The notes under the pieces were generated by a model. It was not told the DNA's origin, did no database searches, and saw only the letters and a program-made list of their open reading frames with translations. Below, in pieces: positions 1-9,574 of a DNA stretch of 43,389 nucleotides. The stretch lies in contig CAJBMC010000034.1 in the NCBI GenBank assembly GCA_903954055.1, positions 1 through 43,389 on the forward strand, in the 5' to 3' direction. The stretch is from an uncultured Actinomycetes bacterium. GTDB taxonomy: Bacteria; Actinomycetota; Actinomycetes; Nanopelagicales; Nanopelagicaceae. The position numbers and the translations under genes were made by a program. Numbering within the stretch: position 1 is the first letter of the stretch; each line of letters begins with the position of its first letter.

Positions 1-435
1 TGCAACGCGCTGACGCTGTCCACCAGAGAGGGCCTTTGGCTTACGCTCTAAGTAGAGTTCAAGGTCGAGCAACTTTGCTGCTTCGCGAACACGCTTGTCG
101 CGCTCTGCCTTATCAATGCCTGCGATCTTGAGCGCGAAGCCCATGTTTTCGGCGACTGTCATGTGTGGGTACAACGCATATGACTGGAAGACCATTGCGA
201 TGTCGCGATCTTTAGGTGCAACGTTTGTTACGTCGCGATCGCCGATGAGGATACGTCCACCATCGATCTCTTCGAGGCCAGCCAACATACGAAGTGAAGT
301 TGACTTACCGCAACCTGATGGACCAACAAGCACAAGGAACTCGCCATCTGCGACGGTGAGGTTGAGCTTGTCTACAGCAGGAGTGGTTGTGCCTGGGTAG
401 ATACGTGATGCATTTTCGAATACAACTGATGCCAT
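1..435 (-). CDS. Sugar ABC transporter ATP-binding protein (MsmX/UgpC-like), truncated at window start
   Basis: Minus-strand translation from ATG at 435: [60 protein letters not shown]... Walker [10 protein letters not shown] and signature LSGGQR at the window edge; the ORF runs off the window so it is absent from the ORF track. Confidence 0.93.
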   Translation of the reverse strand, partial: MASVVFENASRIYPGTTTPAVDKLNLTVADGEFLVLVGPSGCGKSTSLRMLAGLEEIDGGRILIGDRDVTNVAPKDRDIAMVFQSYALYPHMTVAENMGFALKIAGIDKAERDKRVREAAKLLDLELYLERKPKALSGGQRQRVA

Positions 436-495
436 TTTTTTCTTCTTCCTTATCCGGGCAGGTACGTGCCCGACGGTCCGAGGGTAAGGCGCTGG

Positions 496-511
496 CCGGT
501 TGGCCAACTGG
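496..511. promoter_or_regulatory. Putative operator: near-perfect 16-bp inverted repeat CCGGTTGG/CCAACTGG upstream of the sugar ABC ATPase gene
   Basis: Contains perfect 10-bp palindrome GTTGGCCAAC (499-508); adjoins a minus-strand -10-like TATAACCT (515-522), so it would overlap the transcription start of the gene at 435. Confidence 0.4.
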
Positions 512-567
512 GCAAGGTTATACGTGCATAGACCTACGCGGAAGCGGCTCGCTACACTTCTCTCATT

Positions 568-1860
568 ATGGACAGTCACCCGAGTGGATCGCTCCTTTCT
601 GCCTTTGCCATCGTTCTCTCCCTGATAGTTGTAGCCGGCCTCTTTGTCGCCGCTGAAATCGCTCAAATCTCGCTCCGCGAAAGCCAGGTAAAACAGATGG
701 CGCTCCGCGGAAAGCGAGGAGCTCGCGTTGCAAAGCTGGCATCAAATCCCAACCGACTCTTAGCCGCTGCACAGGTTGGCGTCACATTCTGCGGATTTCT
801 CTCTGCAGCGCTCGGTGCTGAAAAATTAGGTGTTCATTTCATTCCGTGGCTCGTCGATAAAGGCCTTTCAGAGAAGACTGCAAATACCGTCTCACTCGTC
901 ACGGTCACACTTCTCATTGCATATGTCTCACTGGTGCTCGGAGAACTTGTTCCAAAACGTCTCGCACTCTTTCGTACCGAAACAATTGCGCTCTGGTCCG
1001 CAGCTGCAGTTGATGTAATTGCAAATATATTCCGTCCGATTATCTGGTTACTCTCTAAGTCAACAGACCAAGTAGTTCGTATCTTCGGAATTGATCCAAA
1101 GGAACAACGCGAACAGATGTCGGAAGAAGAGCTCTTAGATTTAGTGGCAGGCCATGCGGCGCTGACAGATGAAGAGCGCGATATCGTGGAGGAAGTTTTC
1201 AATGCCTCCGAACGCCAAGTTCATGAAGTCATGGTGCCTCGCACTGAAGTTGATTTTATTGATGGGTCACTGACAATTTCGAAGGCGATTGCGCTCGCTG
1301 CCGAGAAATCACATTCACGTTATCCAGTAGTTCGTGGCTCTTCTGATGAAGTTATTGGATTCATCCATGTTCGCGACTTGATTGATCCAACGCTAATAAA
1401 TTCGCAGGCAAAGATTCAAGAGCTCAGCCGAAGCATTATGTTCTTGCCGGGCACTAAGGGAATTCTTCCCGCTCTAACAGAGATGCGCTCACAAAGGCAG
1501 CACTTGGCAATCGTCTTGGACGAATACGGCGGAACCGATGGCATCGTCACGATGGAAGATTTAGTCGAAACTTTGATCGGCGATATTCGCGATGAATACG
1601 ATGAGGATGAGCAAGATTTAGCGGCATCCTCACGCACCGGCGATTTCGAAGTCGACGGGCTGATGTCACTCGAGGATCTATCGGAGCAAGCAGATGTCGA
1701 AATTCCGGAAGGTCCATACGAAACCATTAGCGGTTATGTCATGCATTTCTTGGGACGAATCCCGGTCGAAGGCGACCTCCTTAATGTCAACGGAATTCGA
1801 ATCACAGTACTTACGATGGAAGGCAAGCGCGTAGGGCGCCTTCTCATATCTAGAAGCTAG
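568..1860 (+). CDS. CNNM/CorC-HlyC family transporter-like membrane protein with CBS domains
   Basis: N-terminal DUF21-type hydrophobic domain, [15 protein letters not shown] repeats, C-terminal CorC_HlyC-like domain (DGLMSLEDL...). Confidence 0.9.
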   Translation: MDSHPSGSLLSAFAIVLSLIVVAGLFVAAEIAQISLRESQVKQMALRGKRGARVAKLASNPNRLLAAAQVGVTFCGFLSAALGAEKLGVHFIPWLVDKGLSEKTANTVSLVTVTLLIAYVSLVLGELVPKRLALFRTETIALWSAAAVDVIANIFRPIIWLLSKSTDQVVRIFGIDPKEQREQMSEEELLDLVAGHAALTDEERDIVEEVFNASERQVHEVMVPRTEVDFIDGSLTISKAIALAAEKSHSRYPVVRGSSDEVIGFIHVRDLIDPTLINSQAKIQELSRSIMFLPGTKGILPALTEMRSQRQHLAIVLDEYGGTDGIVTMEDLVETLIGDIRDEYDEDEQDLAASSRTGDFEVDGLMSLEDLSEQADVEIPEGPYETISGYVMHFLGRIPVEGDLLNVNGIRITVLTMEGKRVGRLLISRS

Positions 1861-1889
1861 TTTTCTGCGGTTCATGCGAGAATGCATCC

Positions 1890-2888
1890 ATGAGCAAGAA
1901 GCGCGTCCTCTCAGGAATCCAGCCAACAAGTGATTCCTTCCACCTCGGTAATTACCTTGGTGCGGTCAAGCAGTGGGTCGAACTTCAAGAGGGCCACGAT
2001 GCCTTCTATTGCATCGTTGATCTTCACGCCTTAACTGTTGAGACCGATCCTGCGCTGCTCCGGAAGCGCACGCTGATGTCTGCCGCTCAATTATTGGCGC
2101 TAGGAATTTCGCCAGAGAAGTCCACGTTATTTGTGCAGTCACAAGTCCCGCAACACAATCAGCTCGGTTGGATTATGGAGTGCATGACTGGTTTTGGTGA
2201 AGCCAGTCGGATGACTCAATTTAAAGATAAATCTTCCAAAGCTGGCGCTGATGCAGCGCGCGTTGGGCTCTTTACATATCCGATGCTGATGGCCGCCGAT
2301 ATTTTGCTCTACCAATCTCATCTCGTTCCAGTCGGTGAAGATCAACGCCAACATATCGAACTCACACGAGATATCGCAGGACGATTCAACACACGTTATG
2401 GACAGACATTCCAGATTCCCGAAGGATTTATCCTCAAGCAAGGCGCAAAGATTTACGATATCCAAGAGCCAACTTCGAAGATGAGTAAATCTTCCGGCTC
2501 GGGCTCTGGTCTGATCGATATTTTGGATGCGCCAGAAGTCAATCTTAAGAAATTTAAGAGCGCAGTCACGGATGCTGGTCGTGAAGTGAAATTTGATGCA
2601 GTTGAAAAACCTGGAATCAGTAATCTACTCACAATCCACTCAGCGCTATCCGGGAAATCAATCACCGATCTCGAGAATGAGTTTGAAGGTAAGGGTTACG
2701 GTGACTTCAAATCGGCAGTAGCTGAAGTTGTTGTCGAATATTTCAGACCAATTCGCGCCCATGCGTTGGAACTTCTCGAAGACGAGTCCCATCTCCTTAA
2801 TATTCTCCACCAAGGTTCGGAGAAAGCTCGCGAAGTTGCGCAGTCAACTCTCGAAGCGACCTATAAGAATCTCGGAGTGGTTCTCTAA
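1890..2888 (+). CDS. trpS: Tryptophanyl-tRNA synthetase
   Basis: [18 protein letters not shown] (HIGH-like motif), [21 protein letters not shown]. Confidence 0.97.
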   Translation: MSKKRVLSGIQPTSDSFHLGNYLGAVKQWVELQEGHDAFYCIVDLHALTVETDPALLRKRTLMSAAQLLALGISPEKSTLFVQSQVPQHNQLGWIMECMTGFGEASRMTQFKDKSSKAGADAARVGLFTYPMLMAADILLYQSHLVPVGEDQRQHIELTRDIAGRFNTRYGQTFQIPEGFILKQGAKIYDIQEPTSKMSKSSGSGSGLIDILDAPEVNLKKFKSAVTDAGREVKFDAVEKPGISNLLTIHSALSGKSITDLENEFEGKGYGDFKSAVAEVVVEYFRPIRAHALELLEDESHLLNILHQGSEKAREVAQSTLEATYKNLGVVL

Positions 2889-3886
2889 TGAAGTTGCGTG
2901 CCGTAATTGCCTCTCTTGCAATTGCAATCTCAACACTTCTTCTGACGCCAGCTCATGCAAGCTCGCTTACTATCGGAATTGCCTATGACATCGGCGGACG
3001 TGGAGATCGCTCCTTTAATGATGCTGCAGCTGCTGGGTTAGAGAAGGCGCAGAAACAATTTACATTTACTGTAGATCCAGTTGTCACCGATGGAACAACT
3101 GCAGACCGAGAAAATCGAGTTCGCGCTCTGATTGCAAAGAACTGCAATCCCATCATCGTCGTCGGAGATGGATATAAGCGCACGATTCAGACTCTCGCAA
3201 TTGAATTCCCGAATACCCAATTTGCGATTCTCAATGACGCCTCCATCGACGCGCTCAATGTGACTTCGCTGATCTTCGCAGATATTCAAGGGGCATACAT
3301 CGCCGGCTATAGCGCTGCAATTGCCTCTAAGAGCGGCAAAGTTGCGATGATTGGCACGACAGATCAAGCAGATATCTATCAGAGTGGATTTGCAGCCGGT
3401 GCGCTTTCAGCGAAGAAGGGCATCACAACCTTTATCAAATATACAAATGGTTCAACTGTGACAGCGGCGAAGCAGGCAATGGATCAGGGAGCTGATGTTC
3501 TCTTTATTGCTCGCCCTGGCTCTGACTCTGAGGTATTTGCATCGGTAGTGGCACGCAATGCAGCGACTTCAAAGCTTAAAAATTACAAGGCTGTCGGAAT
3601 GATCACGATCGAACCTGATCAATACTTGACAGTGACAAGTTCGACGAAGAAATTTCTCTATGCCACAGTTGTAAAGCACGTCGACAAGGCGATGTATGAC
3701 GTGATTTCAAAGGCAGTCTCTGGCAAGCAGTACCTCGATGTACTCGATGCCGATGCCGGAATTTACGGTCACCGTTACACACTTGTGAGTGGTGGCATTA
3801 CTTTCACTACCTATCTACCTGCATTGACTGCGGCTTCGTCACACATAAACTCGGCAGCGGTATTTGCTTCAAAATCGCTTGGCTAA
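2888..3886 (+). CDS. BMP family (basic membrane protein / PnrA-like) substrate-binding protein
   Basis: Signal peptide; IGIAYDIGGRGDRSFNDAAAAGLEKA motif typical of BMP proteins; start overlaps trpS stop (TAATG). Confidence 0.9.
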   Translation: MKLRAVIASLAIAISTLLLTPAHASSLTIGIAYDIGGRGDRSFNDAAAAGLEKAQKQFTFTVDPVVTDGTTADRENRVRALIAKNCNPIIVVGDGYKRTIQTLAIEFPNTQFAILNDASIDALNVTSLIFADIQGAYIAGYSAAIASKSGKVAMIGTTDQADIYQSGFAAGALSAKKGITTFIKYTNGSTVTAAKQAMDQGADVLFIARPGSDSEVFASVVARNAATSKLKNYKAVGMITIEPDQYLTVTSSTKKFLYATVVKHVDKAMYDVISKAVSGKQYLDVLDADAGIYGHRYTLVSGGITFTTYLPALTAASSHINSAAVFASKSLG

Positions 3887-4078
3887 GCGGTAAATATCAC
3901 TTAATTCCTTCAAGTTTGGGTTGAGAGTTTGCGCGATTGTTACACACCACGCGCTCGAAATTAACGTTTTATTTAGGATTTCCAACGGCGCCTAGATAGG
4001 CTCGCCCCACACAGCCTTCAAATACCCCGCAAGAGTGTGAGAAGGATCCACAGTTCAAATTTTTCCTTGGAGGAAACC

Positions 4079-5140
4079 TTGAAGAAGACAACAAAGATTG
4101 TTGCAGCACTCGCAGCTGCGACACTTGTATTTGCTGTAGCACCAGGTGCTTCAGCTGCGATCAAGACAAAGGCATGTATCGCACTTGATACAGGCGGCGT
4201 AGATGACAAGTCATTTAACGCTTCATCATGGGCTGGCGCTCAGTCAGCTGCAAAGGCAAACCCAACTATCTCAGTTGAGTACCTTCCATCTGCATCATCT
4301 GCAGATTACAAAGTAAATATCAAGAAGTTTGTTGATAACAAGTGCAACGTCATCGTTGGCGTTGGCTTCGCAATCAGCGGTGCAATCGTTGAGTCTGCAA
4401 AGGCAAACCCAACAATCAAGTACGCAGTAGTCGATGACTCAGCTCTCGATCACGGCGCAGACGGATCTGTCTACCCAGGTAGCCCAGTAGCTAACGTCAA
4501 GGGTCTTACATTCGCTACAAATGAATCTGCATTCTTGGCAGGTTACCTTGCAGCTGGCGTAACAAAGACTGGCAAGGTTGCTACATACGGTGGAGCTCCA
4601 TACCCAACAGTTACTATCTTCATGGATGGTTTCGCAAAGGGTGTTGCTTACTACAACAAGGTAAAGGGCAAGTCAGTAACAGTTCTCGGCTGGGATCCAG
4701 CTAAGCAGACTGGTGAATTCATCGGTGACTTCGCAAATACAACAAAGGCTCTTCAGACATCAAAGAACTTCGAGCAGGCTGGCGCGGATATCATCCTTCC
4801 AGTAGCTGGTGGTCTTGGTGCTGTTACAGCTCAAAACTCAATGACAAGCGGTAAGTCAAAGGTCATCTGGGTAGATACCGATGGTTTCGTATCAGCTAAC
4901 AAGTACGCATCAGTGCTTCTTACATCTGTACAGAAGGGTCTCGGAGAGTCAGTAGCTTCTGTGATCAATGAAGTTGCAGCTGGTAAGTTCACAAATGCTG
5001 CTTATGTTGGAACAATTAAGAATGGCGGAACAAAGATTGCTCCGTACCACGATTTGATTCGTGTAGTTCCTTCAGCGCTTCGTAACGAAGTTATCAAGCT
5101 AAGCACAGCAATCTCTAGTGGAAAGGTTTCAGTTAAGTAA
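4079..5140 (+). CDS. BMP family nucleoside-binding ABC transporter substrate-binding protein
   Basis: CIALDTGGVDDKSFNASSWAGAQ; proposed TTG start at 4079 preceded by GGAGG (ORF track extends to 4037), followed by signal peptide LKKTTKIVAALAAATLVFAVAPGASA. Confidence 0.92.
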   Translation: MKKTTKIVAALAAATLVFAVAPGASAAIKTKACIALDTGGVDDKSFNASSWAGAQSAAKANPTISVEYLPSASSADYKVNIKKFVDNKCNVIVGVGFAISGAIVESAKANPTIKYAVVDDSALDHGADGSVYPGSPVANVKGLTFATNESAFLAGYLAAGVTKTGKVATYGGAPYPTVTIFMDGFAKGVAYYNKVKGKSVTVLGWDPAKQTGEFIGDFANTTKALQTSKNFEQAGADIILPVAGGLGAVTAQNSMTSGKSKVIWVDTDGFVSANKYASVLLTSVQKGLGESVASVINEVAAGKFTNAAYVGTIKNGGTKIAPYHDLIRVVPSALRNEVIKLSTAISSGKVSVK

Positions 5141-5157
5141 TTAACTGAACTTACTCC

Positions 5158-5199
5158 AAGCAAAACGGAGCTAGCGAAATTGCTAGCTCCGTTTTGCTT
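5158..5199 (+). terminator. Strong hairpin (18-bp perfect stem, 6-nt loop) after the BMP gene
   Basis: AAGCAAAACGGAGCTAGC-GAAATT-GCTAGCTCCGTTTTGCTT; stem ends in a T-rich strand; sits between the BMP gene and its ABC ATPase gene. Confidence 0.85.
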
Positions 5200-5221
5200 T
5201 GTAATAAGAGGTATTACCCAC

Positions 5222-5227
5222 TAGATT
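5222..5227 (+). promoter_or_regulatory. -10 element (TAGATT) of a probable leaderless promoter for the ABC ATPase gene
   Basis: TAGATT-TACTTCT-ATG (7 nt to start codon at 5235). Confidence 0.6.
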
Positions 5228-5234
5228 TACTTCT

Positions 5235-6752
5235 ATGTCCCTAGAACTGCGCGGCATTACCAAGAGTTTTGGTGCACTCGTTGCGAATGATTCGATTGAC
5301 CTTGCAGTAAATGATGGTGAAATTCTTGCGATACTTGGCGAGAACGGTGCTGGAAAATCAACTTTGATGAATGTTGTCTACGGACTCCTTCAACCAGATA
5401 GCGGAACCATCGCTGTCAATGGAAAAGTAATCACCATCCATTCACCGCTCGATGCCCTTGAAGCTGGCATCGGCATGGTTCACCAACATTTTATGTTGAT
5501 CCCAGTCTTTACTGTTGCTGAAAATATTGTTCTCGGAAATGAGCAGAGCAATAAGCTAGGAATTCTCAATCTAGAGCAGGCGCGAGCAGAAATCCGCCGC
5601 ATCTCCGATGAATTTAATTTCCATGTAGATCCAGATGCGCTGGTAGAAAATCTTCCAGTTGGCATCCAGCAGCGAGTAGAGATTATTCGCGCTCTGATCT
5701 ACAACGCCCAGGTGCTGATTCTCGACGAACCTACTGCGGTATTAACTCCGCAGGAGACTGACGAACTTCTTCGCAATCTCAAGAAGCTCCGCGAATCCGG
5801 ACGCTCGATTGTATTTATCAGCCACAAACTCCGTGAAGTGAAGGAGATTGCCGACAAGATCACCATCATCCGTCGTGGCAAGGTGGTGGGCAGCGCATCT
5901 CCATCTGCATCGCAAGAAGAGCTTGCAAATTTAATGGTCGGTCGCGAGGTGGATCTCAAGGTCGATAAGCAGGCGCATAAACCTGGCGAGCCAATCGTCG
6001 AGGTAAAGAACTTCTCTCAACTCGATCACTATGGTCGCCCGATTGTCGATGATGTCTCCTTCGAAGTTCGCGCTGGTGAAATTCTCGCGATTGCCGGTGT
6101 GCAAGGCAATGGTCAGTCAGAGTTAGCGGAGTCAATGCTCGGTCTACAGGAAAATACCAAGGGCTCAATCAAAGTCTCAGGCCATGACGTTTTAGCAAAT
6201 GGTGTGCTTGAAAATCTTCGTTCCGGTATCGCATATATCCCAGAGGACCGTGAGAAGGATGGCTTGATTTCAAGTTTTTCTATCGCCGAGAACCTCATCC
6301 TCGATATTCATCAGAATCAACCCTTTAGCTCTAAAGGTCTCTACTTTCCAGATAAAGTTGAAGCCAATGCAAATGCTCGAGTGGCAGAGTTTGATGTTCG
6401 CACCCAGAGCATCTTTGATTCGGCATCCTCACTATCAGGTGGAAATAAGCAGAAGGTTGTTATTGCTCGCGAACTTTCCCGTCCAGTAAAACTCGTGATC
6501 GCCTGCCAGCCGACCCGAGGCCTTGATGTCGGCTCAATTGAATTTGTACACCGCCGCCTCGTTGAAGAACGCGATCAAGGGCGTGCAGTTATTGTCTTTA
6601 GTACCGAATTAGATGAGGTCTTTGCACTCGCGGATCGAATCGCAATTATGTTTAAGGGTCGCATCATCGCGATCGTGCCAGCGACAGAGAGTCGAGAAAA
6701 TATTGGACTCTATATGGCTGGTCTCACACCAGGGAGTACCGCGAATGCTTAA
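5235..6752 (+). CDS. Nucleoside/simple-sugar ABC transporter ATP-binding protein (duplicated ATPase domains)
   Basis: Two ABC domains; Walker A GENGAGKST; LSGGNKQKVVIAREL; adjacent to BMP and two permeases. Confidence 0.95.
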   Translation: MSLELRGITKSFGALVANDSIDLAVNDGEILAILGENGAGKSTLMNVVYGLLQPDSGTIAVNGKVITIHSPLDALEAGIGMVHQHFMLIPVFTVAENIVLGNEQSNKLGILNLEQARAEIRRISDEFNFHVDPDALVENLPVGIQQRVEIIRALIYNAQVLILDEPTAVLTPQETDELLRNLKKLRESGRSIVFISHKLREVKEIADKITIIRRGKVVGSASPSASQEELANLMVGREVDLKVDKQAHKPGEPIVEVKNFSQLDHYGRPIVDDVSFEVRAGEILAIAGVQGNGQSELAESMLGLQENTKGSIKVSGHDVLANGVLENLRSGIAYIPEDREKDGLISSFSIAENLILDIHQNQPFSSKGLYFPDKVEANANARVAEFDVRTQSIFDSASSLSGGNKQKVVIARELSRPVKLVIACQPTRGLDVGSIEFVHRRLVEERDQGRAVIVFSTELDEVFALADRIAIMFKGRIIAIVPATESRENIGLYMAGLTPGSTANA

Positions 6753-7908
6753 GCGACTATTACGGAAATCTGTAATGCCATTCTTGGCATTTGTGCTTGC
6801 TCTTATTATTGGTGGAATCGTTATTGGGCTCACTGATAGCCGAGTGAATTCTCAGATTTCACACCCACTGAAATTTATTAAGACGCTCCTCTCTACCGTC
6901 GGAAATGCATATCTATCGCTCTTCCAGGGAGCAATCTATGACCCACATCTTGCAACCGGTAAAGGTTTTATCCACGGCTTCTATCCATTGTCTGAAACTC
7001 TACTCGCTGCTTCACCGCTGATCCTCTGTGGATTAGCAGTTGCAGTCGCTTTTAAATCAGGGCTCTTCAATATTGGCGCGCAAGGTCAATTTATTTTTGG
7101 TTCTATTGGCGCTTCCTATATTGGATTTAAATACGAGATGCCTTTTGGCCTACATATCGTTGTCGCAGTTGCATTTGCCATGCTGCTCGCCGGTCTGTGG
7201 GGCGGAATCGCAGGTGTCTTGAAGGCGAAGACCGGCGCACATGAGGTGATTGTCACCATCATGTTGAACTACATTGCGGCGCGCTTTATTCTCTGGATTC
7301 TTGGCCAGACAGCTTTCCGTCGACCAGGCAGAATCGATCCACTTGCACCACCAGTGAAGGAATCTTCGCGACTGCCAATGCTCTTCGGCAGCGAATATCG
7401 AGTTAATCTCGGATTCATCATTGCGCTAGCTGTTGCAGGACTTGTCTATCTCTTCCTCAATCGCACCACCCTCGGTTTTAGATTCCGTGCAGTCGGAGCA
7501 AATGCAACTGCGGCTCGGACTGCAGGAATTTCGGTCGGTGTAACTACAATTTCAGCGATGGTTCTCTCTGGCGCACTTGCCGGACTTGGTGGCGCAATTC
7601 ATGTGCTCGGCAACCAATATGAATTAACAACAGATGTTGCCGGCTCATTCGGCTTTGATGCGATCACAGTCGCCCTTCTCGGACAAGGAAATCCAGTCGG
7701 TGTCGTTTTAGCGGCGATTCTCTTTGCAGCGCTTCGCGTAGGTGGCGTCACCATGCAGGCAAATGTTCAAGTTCCAGTTGAAATTGTTCTTGTAATCCAA
7801 GCGCTCGTAGTTCTCTTCATCGCAGCCCCTGGCCTAGTCGCCAAGATCTTCCGGGTTCGCAATTACGAAAAAGGAAATACTCTCGTCTCGAAGGGATGGA
7901 ACGGCTAA
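6745..7908 (+). CDS. Nucleoside ABC transporter permease (BPD_transp_2 / NupP-YufP-like)
   Basis: Start MLKRLLRKSVMPF at 6745 overlaps the previous stop; hydrophobic; FKSGLFNIGAQGQFIFGSIGA and GAHEVIVTIMLNYIA motifs. The ORF track's 6613 start is an upstream extension. Confidence 0.93.
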   Translation: MLKRLLRKSVMPFLAFVLALIIGGIVIGLTDSRVNSQISHPLKFIKTLLSTVGNAYLSLFQGAIYDPHLATGKGFIHGFYPLSETLLAASPLILCGLAVAVAFKSGLFNIGAQGQFIFGSIGASYIGFKYEMPFGLHIVVAVAFAMLLAGLWGGIAGVLKAKTGAHEVIVTIMLNYIAARFILWILGQTAFRRPGRIDPLAPPVKESSRLPMLFGSEYRVNLGFIIALAVAGLVYLFLNRTTLGFRFRAVGANATAARTAGISVGVTTISAMVLSGALAGLGGAIHVLGNQYELTTDVAGSFGFDAITVALLGQGNPVGVVLAAILFAALRVGGVTMQANVQVPVEIVLVIQALVVLFIAAPGLVAKIFRVRNYEKGNTLVSKGWNG

Positions 7909-9176
7909 TGTCATTCGCACATCTCTCAACGGCGCAGCGCAAGGTTGCTCAACGCATTCTCTTTCTCAATGTCGCCTCGCTCCTTTCACTCATCTTCTTC
8001 GCGCTGATGCAGAAGGTTAATAATCCTGTCACGTACAGCTTTGTCTTAGGGCATGAGTGGGCCTTTATCAAAGAGTGGAAGCTTGGTTCAAAGACAGGCT
8101 CTACCAACTTCAGTATCGCGGCAATCGTCTTGAGTCTCTTGGCGCTCTGGATGTATGTAAAGCGCCAATCAGCAAAGTTATTGATTGCACTCGCTTCATT
8201 CTCGCTCTTTATGTCATTCCTCAACTGGGCATCGGCGGGAGATTTCGTTCCATTTACCGGCCTTCTTCAGGGTGGACTCATACTCTCTGTCCCATTGATT
8301 TTCGGTGCTCTCGCTGGTGTGGTCTGCGAAAGATCCGGCGTTATTAATATTGCGATTGAAGGCCAACTCCTTGCAGGCGCATTTGGTGCAGGTGTTGCAG
8401 CATCGCTGACGAAAAATATCTGGGTCGGCTTAGCAGTTGCACCTCTTGCTGGAATTTTAATCTCGCTGATTCTCGCTGTCTTTGCCATCAAATATGCAAT
8501 CGATCAGGTCATTCTTGGATTTGTTATCAACGTTCTTGTAATTGGCCTCACTACATTTGCGACCCAGCGAGCACTTACTACAAATCCAACAGTATGGAAT
8601 AGTGCGCCAATTTTTAACCCAATCCCGATTCCAATCCTTTCTAAGATTCCACTTATCGGTCCGATCTTCTTTAATCACACCATCATCATCTACACCCTCT
8701 ACCTCTTGGTCGTGGTTATCCAAATTGCACTCTTTAAGAGCAAGTGGGGATTACGGATGCGCGCTGTTGGTGAGATGCCAGTTGCAGCAGAGTCAGTCGG
8801 AATCGACGTCAATAAAGTCCGATTTAGAAATGTTCTCATTGCAGGTGCAATCGCAGGCTACGGTGGAGCATTCTTTACAATCGGTTCGGTCGGCTCCTTT
8901 AGCCGCGAAATGACTGCCGGAATGGGTTTTATCGCGCTAGCAGCGCTGATTTTTGGACGTTGGACACCACTGGGTGCAGTTGCAGCGGCGCTCGTATTCG
9001 GCTTTGCAGATAACTTGCGTAGCGTTCTCTCAATCTCTGGAACTCCGATTCCTTCAGAATTTATGATGATGGTTCCTTACATCGCAACGATCATCGCGGT
9101 TTCAGGATTTGTCGGAAGGGTTCGTGCGCCAGCCGCCGATGGTGTTGCTTATAAGCGTGGAGGCGGTTCCCACTAA
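7908..9176 (+). CDS. Nucleoside ABC transporter permease 2 (NupQ-YufQ-like)
   Basis: CERSGVINIAIEGQLLAGAFGA motif; start at 7908 overlaps the previous stop (TAATG); ORF track start at 7896 is an in-frame alternative. Confidence 0.93.
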   Translation: MSFAHLSTAQRKVAQRILFLNVASLLSLIFFALMQKVNNPVTYSFVLGHEWAFIKEWKLGSKTGSTNFSIAAIVLSLLALWMYVKRQSAKLLIALASFSLFMSFLNWASAGDFVPFTGLLQGGLILSVPLIFGALAGVVCERSGVINIAIEGQLLAGAFGAGVAASLTKNIWVGLAVAPLAGILISLILAVFAIKYAIDQVILGFVINVLVIGLTTFATQRALTTNPTVWNSAPIFNPIPIPILSKIPLIGPIFFNHTIIIYTLYLLVVVIQIALFKSKWGLRMRAVGEMPVAAESVGIDVNKVRFRNVLIAGAIAGYGGAFFTIGSVGSFSREMTAGMGFIALAALIFGRWTPLGAVAAALVFGFADNLRSVLSISGTPIPSEFMMMVPYIATIIAVSGFVGRVRAPAADGVAYKRGGGSH

Positions 9177-9574
9177 TGAATATTGATTGGCAACTTTTGC
9201 GCGATCACGCACTCGATGCGATGAAGCGGGCATATGTTCCTTATTCAAAGTTTCCGGTCGGAGTAGCGGCGCTGGTCGATGATGGACGTATCGTCACGGG
9301 CTGCAATGTCGAGAATGCAAGCTATGGACTAACCCTCTGTGCTGAATGTGGTCTGGTTTCATCCCTAATCGCCACCGGCGGTGGACGTCTCGTTGCATTT
9401 GCCTGTGTTGATATCTCAGGTAATCCATTGATGCCCTGCGGTCGCTGCCGACAGCTTTTACAAGAGCATGGTGGTTCACAGCTTGCCTTGATGACCGATG
9501 AAGGTGTGAAGACGCTCAACGATTTATTGCCGTGGGCATTCGGCCCTGAAGAAATTGAGACTCGATTGAAATGA
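9176..9574 (+). CDS. cdd: Cytidine deaminase
   Basis: YVPYSKFPVGVAAL, GCNVENASYGLTLCAE, MPCGRCRQLLQE zinc-binding motifs. Confidence 0.97.
   Translation: MNIDWQLLRDHALDAMKRAYVPYSKFPVGVAALVDDGRIVTGCNVENASYGLTLCAECGLVSSLIATGGGRLVAFACVDISGNPLMPCGRCRQLLQEHGGSQLALMTDEGVKTLNDLLPWAFGPEEIETRLK

Noticed and set aside
834-1202. Minus-strand ORF inside the CNNM gene, and similar antisense ORFs throughout
   Set aside because: Low-complexity Ser/Arg/Thr-rich translations typical of antisense frames of coding genes; no recognisable domains.
6613-6744. N-terminal extension of permease 1 in the ORF track
   Set aside because: Overlaps the ATPase gene and lacks permease-like sequence; the ATG at 6745 overlaps the ATPase stop and begins a normal TM segment.
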